Assembly: GCF_031143425.1 (NCBI RefSeq)
Contig: NC_090447.1
Location: 27,618,238-27,682,237 of the forward strand
From: Pleurodeles waltl
Lineage: Eukaryota; Chordata; Amphibia; Caudata; Salamandridae
Reading direction: 5' to 3'
DNA: 64,000 nucleotides
Shown piece after piece: positions 45,816 to 58,800 of the stretch (the stretch's first letter is position 1; every line of letters begins with the position of its first letter). The notes under the pieces are model-generated. The model worked only from the letters and a program-made list of their open reading frames with translations, ran no database searches and had not been told where the DNA came from. The position numbers and the translations under genes are program-made.

Positions 45816-48110
45816 CAATGCATATCTCACCGGACCACACTGAAACGTGCGGATTCACAGAGGAGCTGATGGGAGCAAAAGGGGTACCTCGCTCTTGAGG
45901 TGGTATTCTAGGTTAATGTTGTGTATTTGGGGGGTGTCCACGTGGCGCCTACTGGTACATGTGAATTTTGCTGTTTTGCCCTCACCGGAGCAGCACAAAG
46001 GCACATAGTCTATCTTCAGTTTTTTCACATATTGTAAGGAGCTCTGAACACCAGTCCTGCAGGGCGGTGGAACCAGTATCACTCTGGTGCAAGTGAATGC
46101 GAAGGAAGCAGAATCAACTCCCAGCTCACCGCTGGGATCAAACATTTGAGTGTCTCATAGCCCCTCGTGAGAGCAGCTTTTAGTGTGGCAGACACCTGCA
46201 GAGATGTGGACTTGGCTCGAGCTTCCTCCACTCACCATGCTCACCTGAGGTCTTACAGTCAAGAGAAGGGTATCGGGCATTGCCTGTGCAAAGATACTCC
46301 CAGTACGGAAGGGAGGCACCATGTGTTTTTCTCTGAACCAGGTTACCAGCAGCGATCCTCTACTGCATTCACTTATGCACAAGGAGAGGAGGCTGGCCCT
46401 GCTCATGCACACCTGAGGGTCTCAGATGAAGGGAGCCGGCCCTCTGATGGGTCTCCACTCTTACATATGGTTGTCAGGAGACCTCTGGAGAAAGAAGAAG
46501 TAGAACAAGGCAAGTCAAACATGAAAGAGGTAAGCAACTGACCACCTGAGCAAGTGCGCAAGAGTTCCCAGGACCAGGCAAACACAGCTGTCCCACAATG
46601 GGACATCTAAGCAGTCCTGGAATGGGAGGTGGCGACAGCTGGAGAGCAATCTCTGGGGAAGCGGAGGAGGGACCTCAGTACACTGCAGAGGACATAGCAG
46701 ACGTGAACAGAGTCAGACACAAGCTACAGATGGAGGACCATGACAGCCAGGCTTGGATCTGGGCTAGGATTAGCTCTGAGATCTTTGAGGACGAGTCTGG
46801 ATCAGGCAACCCAAGGTGGCTGCAGGGCTGGAGAGGATAAAACACACACTTTTAGGAACTGTAGGAACCACTATCCTCAATCTGGACATGAATCCCTGCG
46901 CAGGGAACCTCATGATCACTGCCAGAACAGACCATTTGTCGCAACCATGACAATGTTTTTTTAGGCGTCATGCAGTGCAGATCCTAAAGCCATTAAGGTG
47001 GTCTTGATAAATTAAACAGACTCGTAGAAAACCTGGGACATCACCTTGTCAACTTCCAAATATCAACTCAGCGCACAGAACATAAAATAAGAATTAACAC
47101 AAAGTTCAGCACAACAGCGCACTGCAGACACGTCAAAACTACTGTCACATAACAAAGGCAGCACCAAAGGTCACAATATCCAAACAAACACAACAGAATG
47201 AGATCAACACTCTTGATTCTACAAAAGCATTACAGTAAGTCAAATAGATGTCTGAGTCACTCCCAAGAAAACATCAAACCGAGGGACTCACTCCCCTACT
47301 CTGACTATAGTCCAGCAGATAAAGACCCACCAGGTGCACGTAACGGACACAAACCACCCCAAGACAGCCATAACAAAGAACCACAAGAAGTGTACCAACA
47401 CACCCATGACTTCCACGATTCCTCAAGTATCGCTTACTACAGAGTCCTGGGCATCTCAAATAAATGTCCTCATACCCACTGGGAAGGGCAAACATCAGTG
47501 TTGAAATGCATGTCACAGACAGCACAAGGAGGCCAAACCAATGGCCCGAGTGTATTACGTAAATTCATTTCCAATGCAAAGCATCGTCGCCAGGTCCACT
47601 GGTGAAGTGGAGTTGCAAGCGGTCTTCCTTGGAGGGCAGAATCCCAGGGATCTGTATTCAGACTAACCGTTAGCTGTGTCACTGTGGAAGGATGAAGCAG
47701 TATGGTACACGGATGACAACTGGGGACAAACAGATGTCCTCCAGAAAGAAAAAGCAATGAACCATTCCATGAATGAGTGATGCCTACATAGGAGGAACTA
47801 CATGCAAGAGCATCTAGTGATCCACGGTGCCAAAGGCAGCATACCAGTGTAGAAGAACCAGAGGGCTGGAGCCACCTGTATCCTTTGCTATCCAGAATAC
47901 CGTCAGCTGCTTCAAATGTCACCATTTCAGGACCTGAGCCGTGTATCGTGGCTGATGCGGCCTTGAAGTCTGTTGGCATCAGCTCTGTGGGGTGACGCAG
48001 AGGTAGCTGTAAAGTTTTGTCAAGTTTATATGGGCATCTTCGGAAAGGGAAAGAAGACCAATCATTCAACTAAGCAGAAAAAGATAAATGCTGTGGTTTG
48101 CATATTTATT
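45816..48110. other. Unassigned sequence
   Basis: Apparently single-copy DNA. It contains a 199-codon minus frame (47470-48069) and a 96-codon minus frame (45855-46145), neither recognised; both are within what chance allows in 64 kb. No splice or domain evidence. Confidence 0.4.
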
Positions 48111-48111
48111 T

Positions 48112-48114
<3 letters not shown>

Positions 48115-48196
<82 letters not shown>
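48115..48196. repeat. (GA)n microsatellite, about 41 repeats
   Basis: Uninterrupted GAGAGA for about 82 bp. Polypurine on the plus strand, so on the ILK-sense (minus) strand it is polypyrimidine. Confidence 0.99.
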
Positions 48197-48197
<1 letters not shown>

Positions 48198-49150
48198 TTT
48201 GATTCACCTTTGAGACACTCATGTGATGATCTTTAGCTAGCAGTCAGATTTGCCTTTTAATATTTTTGATTGTTCCCGCCCTGCGAGGTGCCTTGCGCGC
48301 GGAGGGGTGTGGCGACTGCGCAGTGTGCAGATGCAGAACAGGCCCATTAGGGGGCTGATGTAAGATGTTGTGGTCAGTGGAGAGTGAGAAGAGCACCTGT
48401 TGTAGCATGTTGATGGGGTTCCCTAAAGTACAGGCTAGTGAGTCGGTCAAGGCCATGATGCTGAGCCGATGACGGATGGAGACCAGCAAACAGATGCTTC
48501 TTGAGACAAAAGTGGGTAGGATTTCTTTCAGCTTTGGGGAAAAGCCTCCCCTCAGCCCGCTCCGCAGATGAGTTAACCAACAAGTAAGCAATAGGGCATT
48601 CCGATAACCCAGACTCAAACCCTCACAGGACCCACTGCCGTATTCAGCATCAGTACAACTCCCTTATGTATGTACACAACTACCGCAGAGAGATGCAATG
48701 TTCGATACCGCACACAAAGCACAGCAGTAATACACCTAAAACTGACCTCCTCGAGTCTGAACTCCTTCTCTGTAAGAGAGATGCCCTGTTCTACCAAATG
48801 CCCACAGTGGCCATAGATAGCTGGAATTTTCTGCAAAGTGCATCAGAGACACCCATTTCAGAGTGGCACTAGTGTGAACATCAAAAAACAGATAAATCTT
48901 CTACATGGCATAAATACACCGCCACAAAGATATTAGCAGTAATCTCAAAGCTACATGTTTTGACGAGGGTTCTCCAATACTCGAAAAAAAAAAAAAAAAA
49001 AGCGATCACCTAACTTTAGTGGCTAATAAAACTGAGAAGCGCGGGCAACTGAGAAGAATAGGTGGCACAGAGCCCCAGTATCTTGGGAAAAGATACAAGT
49101 TCAGATGTGAGAGGAAAATGCCAAACATACTCCAGGGTGAGAACGGGTGC
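48197..49150. other. Unassigned sequence
   Basis: No confident feature. A poly-A run lies at 48985-49001. Frames near 48240-48860 look faintly like LINE C-termini but not enough to call. Confidence 0.4.
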
Positions 49151-49159
49151 TGCATGTAC

Positions 49160-52100
49160 AGACCTCAGAAAGGTGGATGCTGTGTACACAGTGTCTTCTG
49201 AGAGAGGCACACAGTAGAGAAAAGGAGCAGGAGGAGGCTATGCGCAGCGCAAGTAAATGTGCATGGAGTACAAGAGGTCTAGAAGGGTAGGTGCTGCACA
49301 TGCAATGTACTGGGAGCATGGCCCGCAGTGGAGAAAGAGCCTTAGGAGGGCAGGTGCTGCACATGCAATGTACTGGGACCATGGCCCGCAGTGGAGAAAG
49401 AGCCTTAGGACAGGTGCTGCACATGCAATGTACTGGGACCATGGCCCGCAGTGGAGAAAGAGCCTTAGAAGGACAGGTGCTGCACATGCAATGTACTGGG
49501 ACCATGGCCCGCAGCAGAGAGAGAGCCTTAGAAGGACAGGTGCTGCACATGCAATGTACTGGGACCATGGCCCGCAGCAGAGAGAGAGCCTTAGAAGGAC
49601 AGGTGCTGCACATGCAATGTACTGGGACCATGGCCCGCGGCAGAGAGACAGAGCCTTAGAAGGGCAGGTGCTGCACATGCAATGTACTGGGAGCATGGCC
49701 CGCAGCAGAGAGAGAGCCTTAGAAGGACAGGTGCTGCACATGCAATGTACTGGGAGCATGGCCCGCGGCAGAGAGAGAGCCTTAGGAGGGCAGGTGCTGC
49801 ACATGCAATGTACTGGGAGCATGGCCCGCGGCAGAGAGACAGAGCCTTAGGAGGGCAGGTGCTGCACATGCAATGTACTGGGAGCATGGCCCGCAGCGGA
49901 GAAAGAGAGCCTTAGCAGAGCAGGTGCTGCACATGCAGTGTACTGGGAGCATGGCCCGCAGCAGAGAGAGAGCCTTAGCAGAGCAGGTGCTGCACATGCA
50001 GTGTACTGGGACCATGGCCCGCAGCAGAGAGAGAGCCTTAGGAGGGCAGGTGCTGCACATGCAATGTACTGGGACCATGGCCCGCAGCAGAGAGAGAGCC
50101 TTAGCAGAGCAGGTGCTGCACATGCAGTGTACTGGGACCATGGCCCGCAGCAGAGAGAGAGCCTTAGAAGGACAGGTGTTGCACATGCAATGTACTGGGA
50201 CCATGGCCCACAGCAGAGAGAGAGCCTTAGGAGGGCAGGTGTTGCACATACAATGTACTGGGAGCATGGCCCGCGGCAGAGAGACAGAGCCTTAGAAGGG
50301 CAGGTGCTGCACATGCAATGTACTGGGAGCATGGCCCGCAGTGGAGAAAGAGCCTTAGGAGGGCAGGTGCTGCACATACAATGTACTGGGAGCATGGCCC
50401 GCGGCAGAGAGACAGAGCCTTAGGAGGGCAGGTGCTGCACATGCAGTGTACTGGGAGCATGGCCCACAGCAGAGAGAGAGCCTTAGGAGGGCAGGTGCTG
50501 CACATACAATGTACTGGGAGCATGGCCCACAGCAGAGAGAGAGCCTTAGGAGGGCAGGTGCTGCACATACAATGTACTGGGAGCATGGCCCGCAGCAGAG
50601 AGAGCGCCTTAGGAGGGCAGGTGTTGCACATGCAATGTACTGGGAGCATGGACCGTAGCGGAGAGAGAGAGCCTTAGAAGGACAGGTGCTGCACATGCAG
50701 TGTACTGGGTTCATGGCCCGCGGCAGAGAGAGAGCCTTAGGAGGGCAGGTGCTGCACATGCAATGTACTGGGAGCATGGCCCGCAGTGGAGAAAGAGAGC
50801 CTTAGGAGGGCAGGTGTTGCACATGCAATGTACTGGGACCATGGCCCGCAGCAGAGAGAGAGCCTTAGAAGGACAGGTGCTGCACATGCAATGTACTGGG
50901 AGCATGGCCCGCGGCAGAGAGAGAGCCTTAGAAGGGCAGGTGCTGCACATGCAATGTACTGGGACCATGGCCCGCAGCAGAGACAGAGCCTTAGAAGGGC
51001 AGGTGTTGCACATACAATGTACTGGGAGCATGGCCCGCGGCAGAGAGAGAGCCTTAGGAGGGCAGGTGTTGCACATACAATGTACTGGGACCATGGCCCG
51101 CAGCAGAGAGAGAGCCTTAGAAGGACAGGTGTTGCACATGCAATGTACTGGGAGCATGGCCCGCGGCAGAGAGACAGAGCCTTAGGAGGGCAGGTGCTGC
51201 ACATGCAGTGTACTGGGACCATGGCCCGCGGCAGAGAGAGAGCCTTAGGAGGGCAGGTGCTGCACATGCAATGTACTGGGACCATGGCCCGCAGCAGAGA
51301 GAGAGCCTTAGAAGGGCAGGTGCTGCACATGCAGTGTACTGGGTTCATGGCCCGCGGCAGAGAGAGAGCCTTAGGAGGGCAGGTGCTGCACATGCAATGT
51401 ACTGGGAGCATGGCCCGCGGCAGAGAGAGAGCCTTAGGAGGGCAGGTGTTGCACATACAATGTACTGGGACCATGGCCCGCAGTGGAGAAAGAGAGCCTT
51501 AGGAGGGCAGGTGCTGCACATGCAATGTACTGGGAGCATGGCCCGCGGCAGAGAGAGAGCCTTAGGAGGGCAGGTGTTGCACATACAATGTACTGGGAGC
51601 ATGGCCCGCAGTGGAGAAAGAGAGCCTTAGGAGGGCAGGTGCTGCACATGCAATGTACTGGGACCATGGCCCGCAGTGGAGAAAGAGCCTTAGAAGGACA
51701 GGTGCTGCACATGCAATGTACTGGGACCATGGCCCGCAGCAGAGAGAGAGCCTTAGAAGGACAGGTGCTGCACATGCAATGTACTGGGAGCATGGCCCGC
51801 GGCAGAGAGAGAGCCTTAGGAGGGCAGGTGCTGCACATGCAATGTACTGGGAGCATGGCCCGCGGCAGAGAGACAGAGCCTTAGAAGGGCAGGTGCTGCA
51901 CATGCAGTGTACTGGGACCATGGCCCGCAGCAGAGAGAGAGCCTTAGAAGGACAGGTGTTGCACATGCAATGTACTGGGACCATGGCCCGCGGCAGAGAG
52001 ACAGAGCCTTAGCAGAGCAGGTGCTGCACATGCAATGTACTGGGAGCATGGCCCGCAGTGGAGAAAGAGCCTTAGGAGGGCAGGTGCTGCACATGCAATG

Positions 52101-55100
52101 TACTGGGAGCATGGCCCGCGGCAGAGAGAGAGCCTTAGGAGGGCAGGTGCTGCACATACAATGTACTGGGAGCATGGCCCGCGGCAGAGAGAGAGCCTTA
52201 GGAGGGCAGGTGTTGCACATGCAATGTACTGGGACCATGGCCCGCAGTGGAGAAAGAGAGCCTTAGGAGGGCAGGTGCTGCACATGCAATGTACTGGGAG
52301 CATGGCCCGCAGCAGAGAGAGAGCCTTAGCAGAGCAGGTGCTGCACATGCAGTGTACTGGGAGCATGGCCCGCAGCAGAGAGACAGAGCCTTAGAAGGGC
52401 AGGTGCTGCACATGCAATGTACTGGGAGCATGGCCCGCAGCAGAGAGAGAGCCTTAGAAGGACAGGTGCTGCACATGCAATGTACTGGGAGCATGGCCCG
52501 CGGCAGAGAGACAGAGCCTTAGGAGGGCAGGTGCTGCACATGCAGTGTACTGGGAGCATGGCCCGCGGCAGAGAGAGAGCCTTAGGAGGGCAGGTGTTGC
52601 ACATACAATGTACTGGGACCATGGCCCGCGGCAGAGAGAGAGCCTTAGGAGGGCAGGTGTTGCACATGCAATGTACTGGGAGCATGGCCCGCAGTGGAGA
52701 AAGAGAGCCTTAGCAGAGCAGGTGCTGCACATGCAGTGTACTGGGAGCATGGCCCGCAGCAGAGAGAGAGCCTTAGAAGGGCAGGTGCTGCACATGCAAT
52801 GTACTGGGAGCATGGCCCGCGGCAGAGAGAGAGCCTTAGAAGGGCAGGTGCTGCACATGCAGTGTACTGGGACCATGGCCCGCAGCAGAGAGAGAGCCTT
52901 AGAAGGGCAGGTGCTGCACATGCAATGTACTGGGAGCATGGCCCACAGCAGAGAGAGAGCCTTAGGAGGGCAGGTGCTGCACATGCAATGTACTGGGAGC
53001 ATGGCCCGCAGCAGAGAGAGAGCCTTAGAAGGGCAGGTGCTGCACATGCAATGTACTGGGAGCATGGCCCGCGGCAGAGAGAGAGCCTTAGGAGGGCAGG
53101 TGTTGCACATACAATGTACTGGGAGCATGGCCCGCGGCAGAGAGAGAGCCTTAGAAGGGCAGGTGCTGCACATGCAATGTACTGGGAGCATGGCCCACAG
53201 CAGAGAGAGAGCCTTAGGAGGGCAGGTGCTGCACATGCAATGTACTGGGAGCATGGCCCGCAGCAGAGAGAGAGCCTTAGAAGGGCAGGTGCTGCACATG
53301 CAATGTACTGGGAGCATGGCCCGCGGCAGAGAGAGAGCCTTAGGAGGGCAGGTGCTGCACATGCAATGTACTGGGACCATGGCCCGCAGTGGAGAAAGAG
53401 AGCCTTAGGAGGGCAGGTGCTGCACATGCAATGTACTGGGACCATGGCCCGCGGCAGAGAGACAGAGCCTTAGAAGGGCAGGTGCTGCACATGCAGTGTA
53501 CTGGGACCATGGCCCGCAGTGGAGAAAGAGCCTTAGGAGGGCAGGTGCTGCACATACAATGTACTGGGACCATGGCCCGCAGCAGAGAGAGAGCCTTAGA
53601 AGGACAGGTGTTGCACATGCAATGTACTGGGACCATGGCCCGCGGCAGAGAGACAGAGCCTTAGCAGAGCAGGTGCTGCACATGCAATGTACTGGGACCA
53701 TGGCCCGCAGCAGAGAGAGAGCCTTAGAAGGGCAGGTGTTGCACATACAATGTACTGGGAGCATGGCCCGCAGTGGAGAAAGAGCCTTAGGAGGGCAGGT
53801 GCTGCACATGCAATGTACTGGGAGCATGGCCCGCAGTGGAGAAAGAGCCTTAGGAGGGCAGGTGCTGCACATGCAATGTACTGGGAGCATGGCCCGCGGC
53901 AGAGAGAGAGCCTTAGGAGGGCAGGTGCTGCACATACAATGTACTGGGAGCATGGCCCGCGGCAGAGAGAGAGCCTTAGGAGGGCAGGTGTTGCACATGC
54001 AATGTACTGGGACCATGGCCCGCAGTGGAGAAAGAGAGCCTTAGGAGGGCAGGTGCTGCACATGCAATGTACTGGGAGCATGGCCCGCGGCAGAGAGAGA
54101 GCCTTAGGAGGGCAGGTGTTGCACATGCAATGTACTGGGAGCATGGCCCGCAGCTGAGAGACAGAGCCTTAGGAGGGCAGGTGCTGCACATGCAATGTAC
54201 TGGGAGCATGGCCCGCGGCAGAGAGACAGAGCCTTAGGAGGGCAGGTGCTGCACATGCAGTGTACTGGGAGCATGGCCCGCGGCAGAGAGAGAGCCTTAG
54301 GAGGGCAGGTGTTGCACATACAATGTACTGGGACCATGGCCCGCGGCAGAGAGAGAGCCTTAGGAGGGCAGGTGTTGCACATGCAATGTACTGGGAGCAT
54401 GGCCCGCAGTGGAGAAAGAGAGCCTTAGCAGAGCAGGTGCTGCACATGCAGTGTACTGGGAGCATGGCCCGCGGCAGAGAGAGAGCCTTAGAAGGGCAGG
54501 TGCTGCACATGCAATGTACTGGGAGCATGGCCCGCAGCAGAGAGAGAGCCTTAGAAGGGCAGGTGCTGCACATGCAATGTACTGGGAGCATGGCCCGCGG
54601 CAGAGAGAGAGCCTTAGAAGGGCAGGTGCTGCACATGCAATGTACTGGGAGCATGGCCCACAGCAGAGAGAGAGCCTTAGGAGGGCAGGTGCTGCACATG
54701 CAATGTACTGGGAGCATGGCCCGCAGCAGAGAGAGAGCCTTAGAAGGGCAGGTGCTGCACATGCAATGTACTGGGAGCATGGCCCGCGGCAGAGAGAGAG
54801 CCTTAGGAGGGCAGGTGTTGCACATACAATGTACTGGGAGCATGGCCCGCGGCAGAGAGACAGAGCCTTAGAAGGGCAGGTGCTGCACATGCAGTGTACT
54901 GGGAGCATGGCCCGCGGCAGAGAGAGAGCCTTAGGAGGGCAGGTGCTGCACATGCAATGTACTGGGAGCATGGCCCGCAGCAGAGAGACAGAGCCTTAGA
55001 AGGGCAGGTGCTGCACATGCAATGTACTGGGAGCATGGCCCGCAGTGGAGAAAGAGCCTTAGGAGGGCAGATTCTGCACATACTGAGACCATGGCCCGCA

Positions 55101-55145
55101 GCGGAGAAAGAGAGCCTTAGGAGGGCAGGTTCTGCACATGCAGTT
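49160..55145 (+). repeat. 63/65-bp minisatellite, about 90 units
   Basis: The unit is GTGCTGCACATGCAATGTAC, then TGGGAGCATGGCCCGCAGCA, then GAGAGAGAGCCTTAGAAGGG, then CAG (63 bp = 21 codons). A 65-bp form has GAGAGACAGAGCC or GAAAGAGAGCC. Edges (49160-49280 and 55065-55145) are degenerate. A few positions vary between units (GGAGGG/AGAAGG/GCAGAG; TGCTG/TGTTG; GCAATG/ACAATG/GCAGTG; GAGCATG/GACCATG; CGCAGC/CGCGGC/CACAGC/CGCAGTGG). Because 63 is a multiple of three and the unit lacks stops, both strands give 21-residue-repeat frames of 100-300 codons; the 65-bp units shift frame. Confidence 0.97.
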
Positions 55146-55149
55146 CCAC

Positions 55150-55745
55150 AGGAAGCACTAGTGGTGGGGGTTACATGAACAATGTCCCAGGAGGTCTGAT
55201 CCTCCTCATTCAGCGTCCTAGAAAGGTGCAATGTCCTTGGAGCATGAAGTGCTGTGAATAGAAGCGTCCTACTTTGGTAGGATGCGGCCCCTTTAGATGA
55301 AAGGGGATCCAAGGTGTCCAGGTCACCACAGCTAAGTGTTCACTGAAGCTATGCATGGTTATGTGCAGTGCTGGGGTTCAAGAGGATTTGGGGGTAAGAG
55401 TTGTGTTAGAAACTTCAGCAGAAATCCTCTATGAAAAGATGACAGCTACCTGCTGCAGCCCAACAACCGAGGAGAGATCCCACAACAATTCATACATGGA
55501 AGAAAACATTTTTGGAGATGGTGCTGAGCCTCAGGACAAGGGACTGGTCTGCATCTAAAATGACACCTATGTCATAAGACATTTTGGGATCGACCTGATG
55601 AAGCCATGTAAAAACGGAGAGGGCGAGGGCGAGCTGAGTAACTTTAAGGGGAGGATACTTCCCAGGACCAATTGTGTTCTCCTTTTAGCCAAGTCCTGAT
55701 TGTTCCAGTTTTGGAGATCAAATTGTACATGAAGCACGGAGGATC
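55150..55745. other. Unassigned sequence
   Basis: No recognised feature between the 63-bp array and the (TA)n tract. Confidence 0.4.
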
Positions 55746-55748
55746 GAC

Positions 55749-55751
<3 letters not shown>

Positions 55752-55798
<47 letters not shown>
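55752..55798. repeat. (TA)n microsatellite
   Basis: About 23 uninterrupted TA repeats. Confidence 0.98.
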
Positions 55799-55799
<1 letters not shown>

Positions 55800-55802
<3 letters not shown>

Positions 55803-58800
55803 GATACTTTTCAGAGTTTTAGTAGCACACATAAGGAAGCACATTTTACAACTTCCGAGTTTAATTGCCAAGTGAAGCATGGATCCTTTAAGGGGGTCAG
55901 TTGACTACTACGTGGAACTCCACATGGACAATCGTACAGGTGAAGAGGAAAAAAAAAAACATTTAACTTGGTCAGACCTGCTGCCACAAACCCAGCAAAC
56001 CCTTCAAACATCATAACCCCAACTGTGTAGGTCAAAAGAAGACCACCACATGTTGCATGGTAAACATTATTAAACACTACTGAAAGACTGAGTGGCTCAA
56101 GGCCTAGCTCAGTACTAATCTGAAAACAGGAGTTCTTCCCAATGTTCACCCCACATTTAATTTCTAACAGGAGAGTGTTCTACTCCCACAGGACAAAGTG
56201 ACACCATTTCTAAAATGTCAGCTGGGCTGAGGAGGCCAAAACTGTATCTATGGCTGTGCAGAGAATCAAAGTCTGACAATCCTGGGCTTCTGTGCTAAGA
56301 AGGTAATCAAAGAACTTTCATGTTGCTAGTGGGCAGAACCTTGATAAGAGTGAGGTAGAACAATGTACTTGAGACAGGCTGGAGAGCATCTGTGGCAAGT
56401 GCAGTTTTCACAGTCTCAGAAGTCAGCCATAACATTAATGTACTGTTGGGACAGCGCCATACTGTAAGAGGATCAGGAAGCTATCAGTATGTAGTATGCC
56501 CTGGACAGTTCTTCCATCATGACCTTCCCCCAGAAATGCAGGAAGAAAAGTAAATTGAGTGATAGAGGACGAGTTTATACTCTCAGCACTGTAAGGCAGG
56601 GTACGTGGTCGATCCAAAGGTTTGGTTTTATCCATCACCTTTGCAGGACTCTGCAGGACCATAAATTTCCAAGCAATGAGTTAACACAAAAAACATTTCT
56701 TATTACTTGATGCTGGCAGTGCAATTCACACTTGGTCAAAAGAGTGACGTGTTTGAGGGTGAAGGATTCACTGGGGTTCTTTGGCCGAAATATGAAACAG
56801 TACTAAGCTAGTATTGTTAAGGTTGCTGACCCACACAACAACACTCTTACAAGTTGGGGGAGCAGACCTGCTAATAACATGGTCTTGGATGAAAAAGCTG
56901 ATAAAAGCTTAATTAGACCAGGTGTCAGAACCTGCAAGAATATGAGTTGATGGTTTATTGACAAATTATGTACAGTTAATGTTGCTCGTGTTATCAGATA
57001 AGCCTTGGGTGCAACTGGTCAGTCTAAACATTCGGACCACCAAAGGTGGTGAACATTTTCGGAGGAAGAGCCAACACTAAGGTTAGAAATGTTGCAGTTC
57101 TCTACTCAGGAGTTTGCAGATCATCACACAACAAATAGTAGCTGGACTGCTCCTTGTGGGTTTGGGTAGATTGGCAAAAAACGAACCTCTGTGCTCATCA
57201 GCTGTGCATTAAAAAAGGAGGTTCCATCTGTTTAAGAAGCCAGCTTAAAGGTGGGGACATGACTCCGTTACTTTAGCCTTAATGATTGAAAAGAGGCGGA
57301 CAGTGGTATTACTGAGATTATGAATGATGGAGGAATGCTCAGCTGTTGATGAAGATTTGAGAAATGCAATCCGGAAGACAGAGGATTTAAGAGCGCTGCC
57401 CCAGGAGAGGGTTCCATCTGCTGAACCCAGGGGTGGGTGGTGCACTTGGTAGAATGAGCTGCAGGATTATTACTGTAAAGTAGACAGAGTTCCTGGGTAG
57501 TGGGGGAGTGGGGGTGCCACACCGCTGAGTATAGCTGTGGTACAGGGAATAAATATAGAGCACTCCAGGATGTGGTGAAGGAGTACAGAAATCAATGACT
57601 GGGTACTGGGAAGATACAGAGCTTTGACCTAGTGTAGAGACCCATACAGACCTCCATACTGGTGAATAAGGTTTAAGGTAGGCAACCCTGCATGAAGGAG
57701 GGTCACTAAACATACAGATCCATTGTGGGCACAAGCGTTGTGAGCATGCACAATTACAATGGACTATCAGTGTAGTAAGCCCAAGACCACGCTGGTGGGG
57801 ACACAGATGGCTCCGTTGTGAGAGGCAGTCAACATCAAGAACATAAATAGATTTGACAATACAGGGCACTACATAATGCTTCAGGGGGGTGCAGAGGCCA
57901 GGCTGCAGGCAGTGTGAGCTGGGGTGATGTGTGTAAAGGGGGCATGAGGCAAGGGCTGCTCAGTGTACAGTGTGTGAAGCAGCCTAGCGCGTGCAGAGAG
58001 CTTCAGTGCAAGGACTGGTCGGTGTAGAGCCCCTCAGCAACAGCAGACGCCCCGTGACTCCATTATATGCACCCCAGGCAGGAATGCACTATAATTGATT
58101 CCTCGTGAGAAACCACTGCACTCCATCCCTGGCAGCCTCGTTCCATCCACATCTACCTTACACTGGGCCTGGATCTCTGCTTAATCTGTCTTCTGCTTTG
58201 GCTCGGTCAACGACCTTTCCACGGTAAACTCCAGCTGTTGTGGATCAGCAGCAACACCCAGGACCCAGGCAGAGGGTGCCAGAGACTGGTGCAGGGGACA
58301 CTCCTCATACCCTTGCATCTAACGCGCAGCAGCACCAACAGTGCACCGGGATTCACTGTAGATCATGGCCAGTTACAAACCTGTGCCCACACCACTTACA
58401 CAGGAGGCAGCACCCCTGTCCCACCTCAAAGGATGGTTCTGCCCTCGTGTGCCAAGAGCCCGAGCTCACTTATGGAGAACATGCAGCTCTTCCAAGTAAT
58501 CTTCGGCGGTCTCGCCTTGACCGCAAAATATCTGGAATTGCAAACCCTTGACCGAATGCACTCTCCGTGCACTAACGAAAGACAGACCCTGCTTTGCCAC
58601 TGAGCACTGGTACCTCTCATAGGCCTTGAAATGGAAAAGAAACGTTAACAAATATCAGGTTGGTTTGACTAGAAGTTTATGCCCCTTTAAGATCGTTTGG
58701 AGAAGGGAAGCCTGGAGAGACGGAGAAGAAAGATCAGGAGAGGGGAAAGGCAACAAGATAAAGGGAACGGGAAACAAGCCTTGCAAATGGATCGGTCTGT

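Noticed and set aside
45855..46145. 96-codon minus ORF with protein-like composition
   Set aside because: No domain recognised and an in-frame stop just upstream of the ATG; too short to support.
47470..48069. 199-codon minus ORF in apparently single-copy DNA
   Set aside because: No recognisable motif. An ORF of this length is expected about once by chance in 64 kb scanned in six frames. Expression data or conservation would be needed.
52454..53473. Long mirrored ORFs (287-308 codons) on both strands
   Set aside because: Product of the stop-free 63-bp (21-codon) repeat; frame changes at each 65-bp unit and both strands behave alike.
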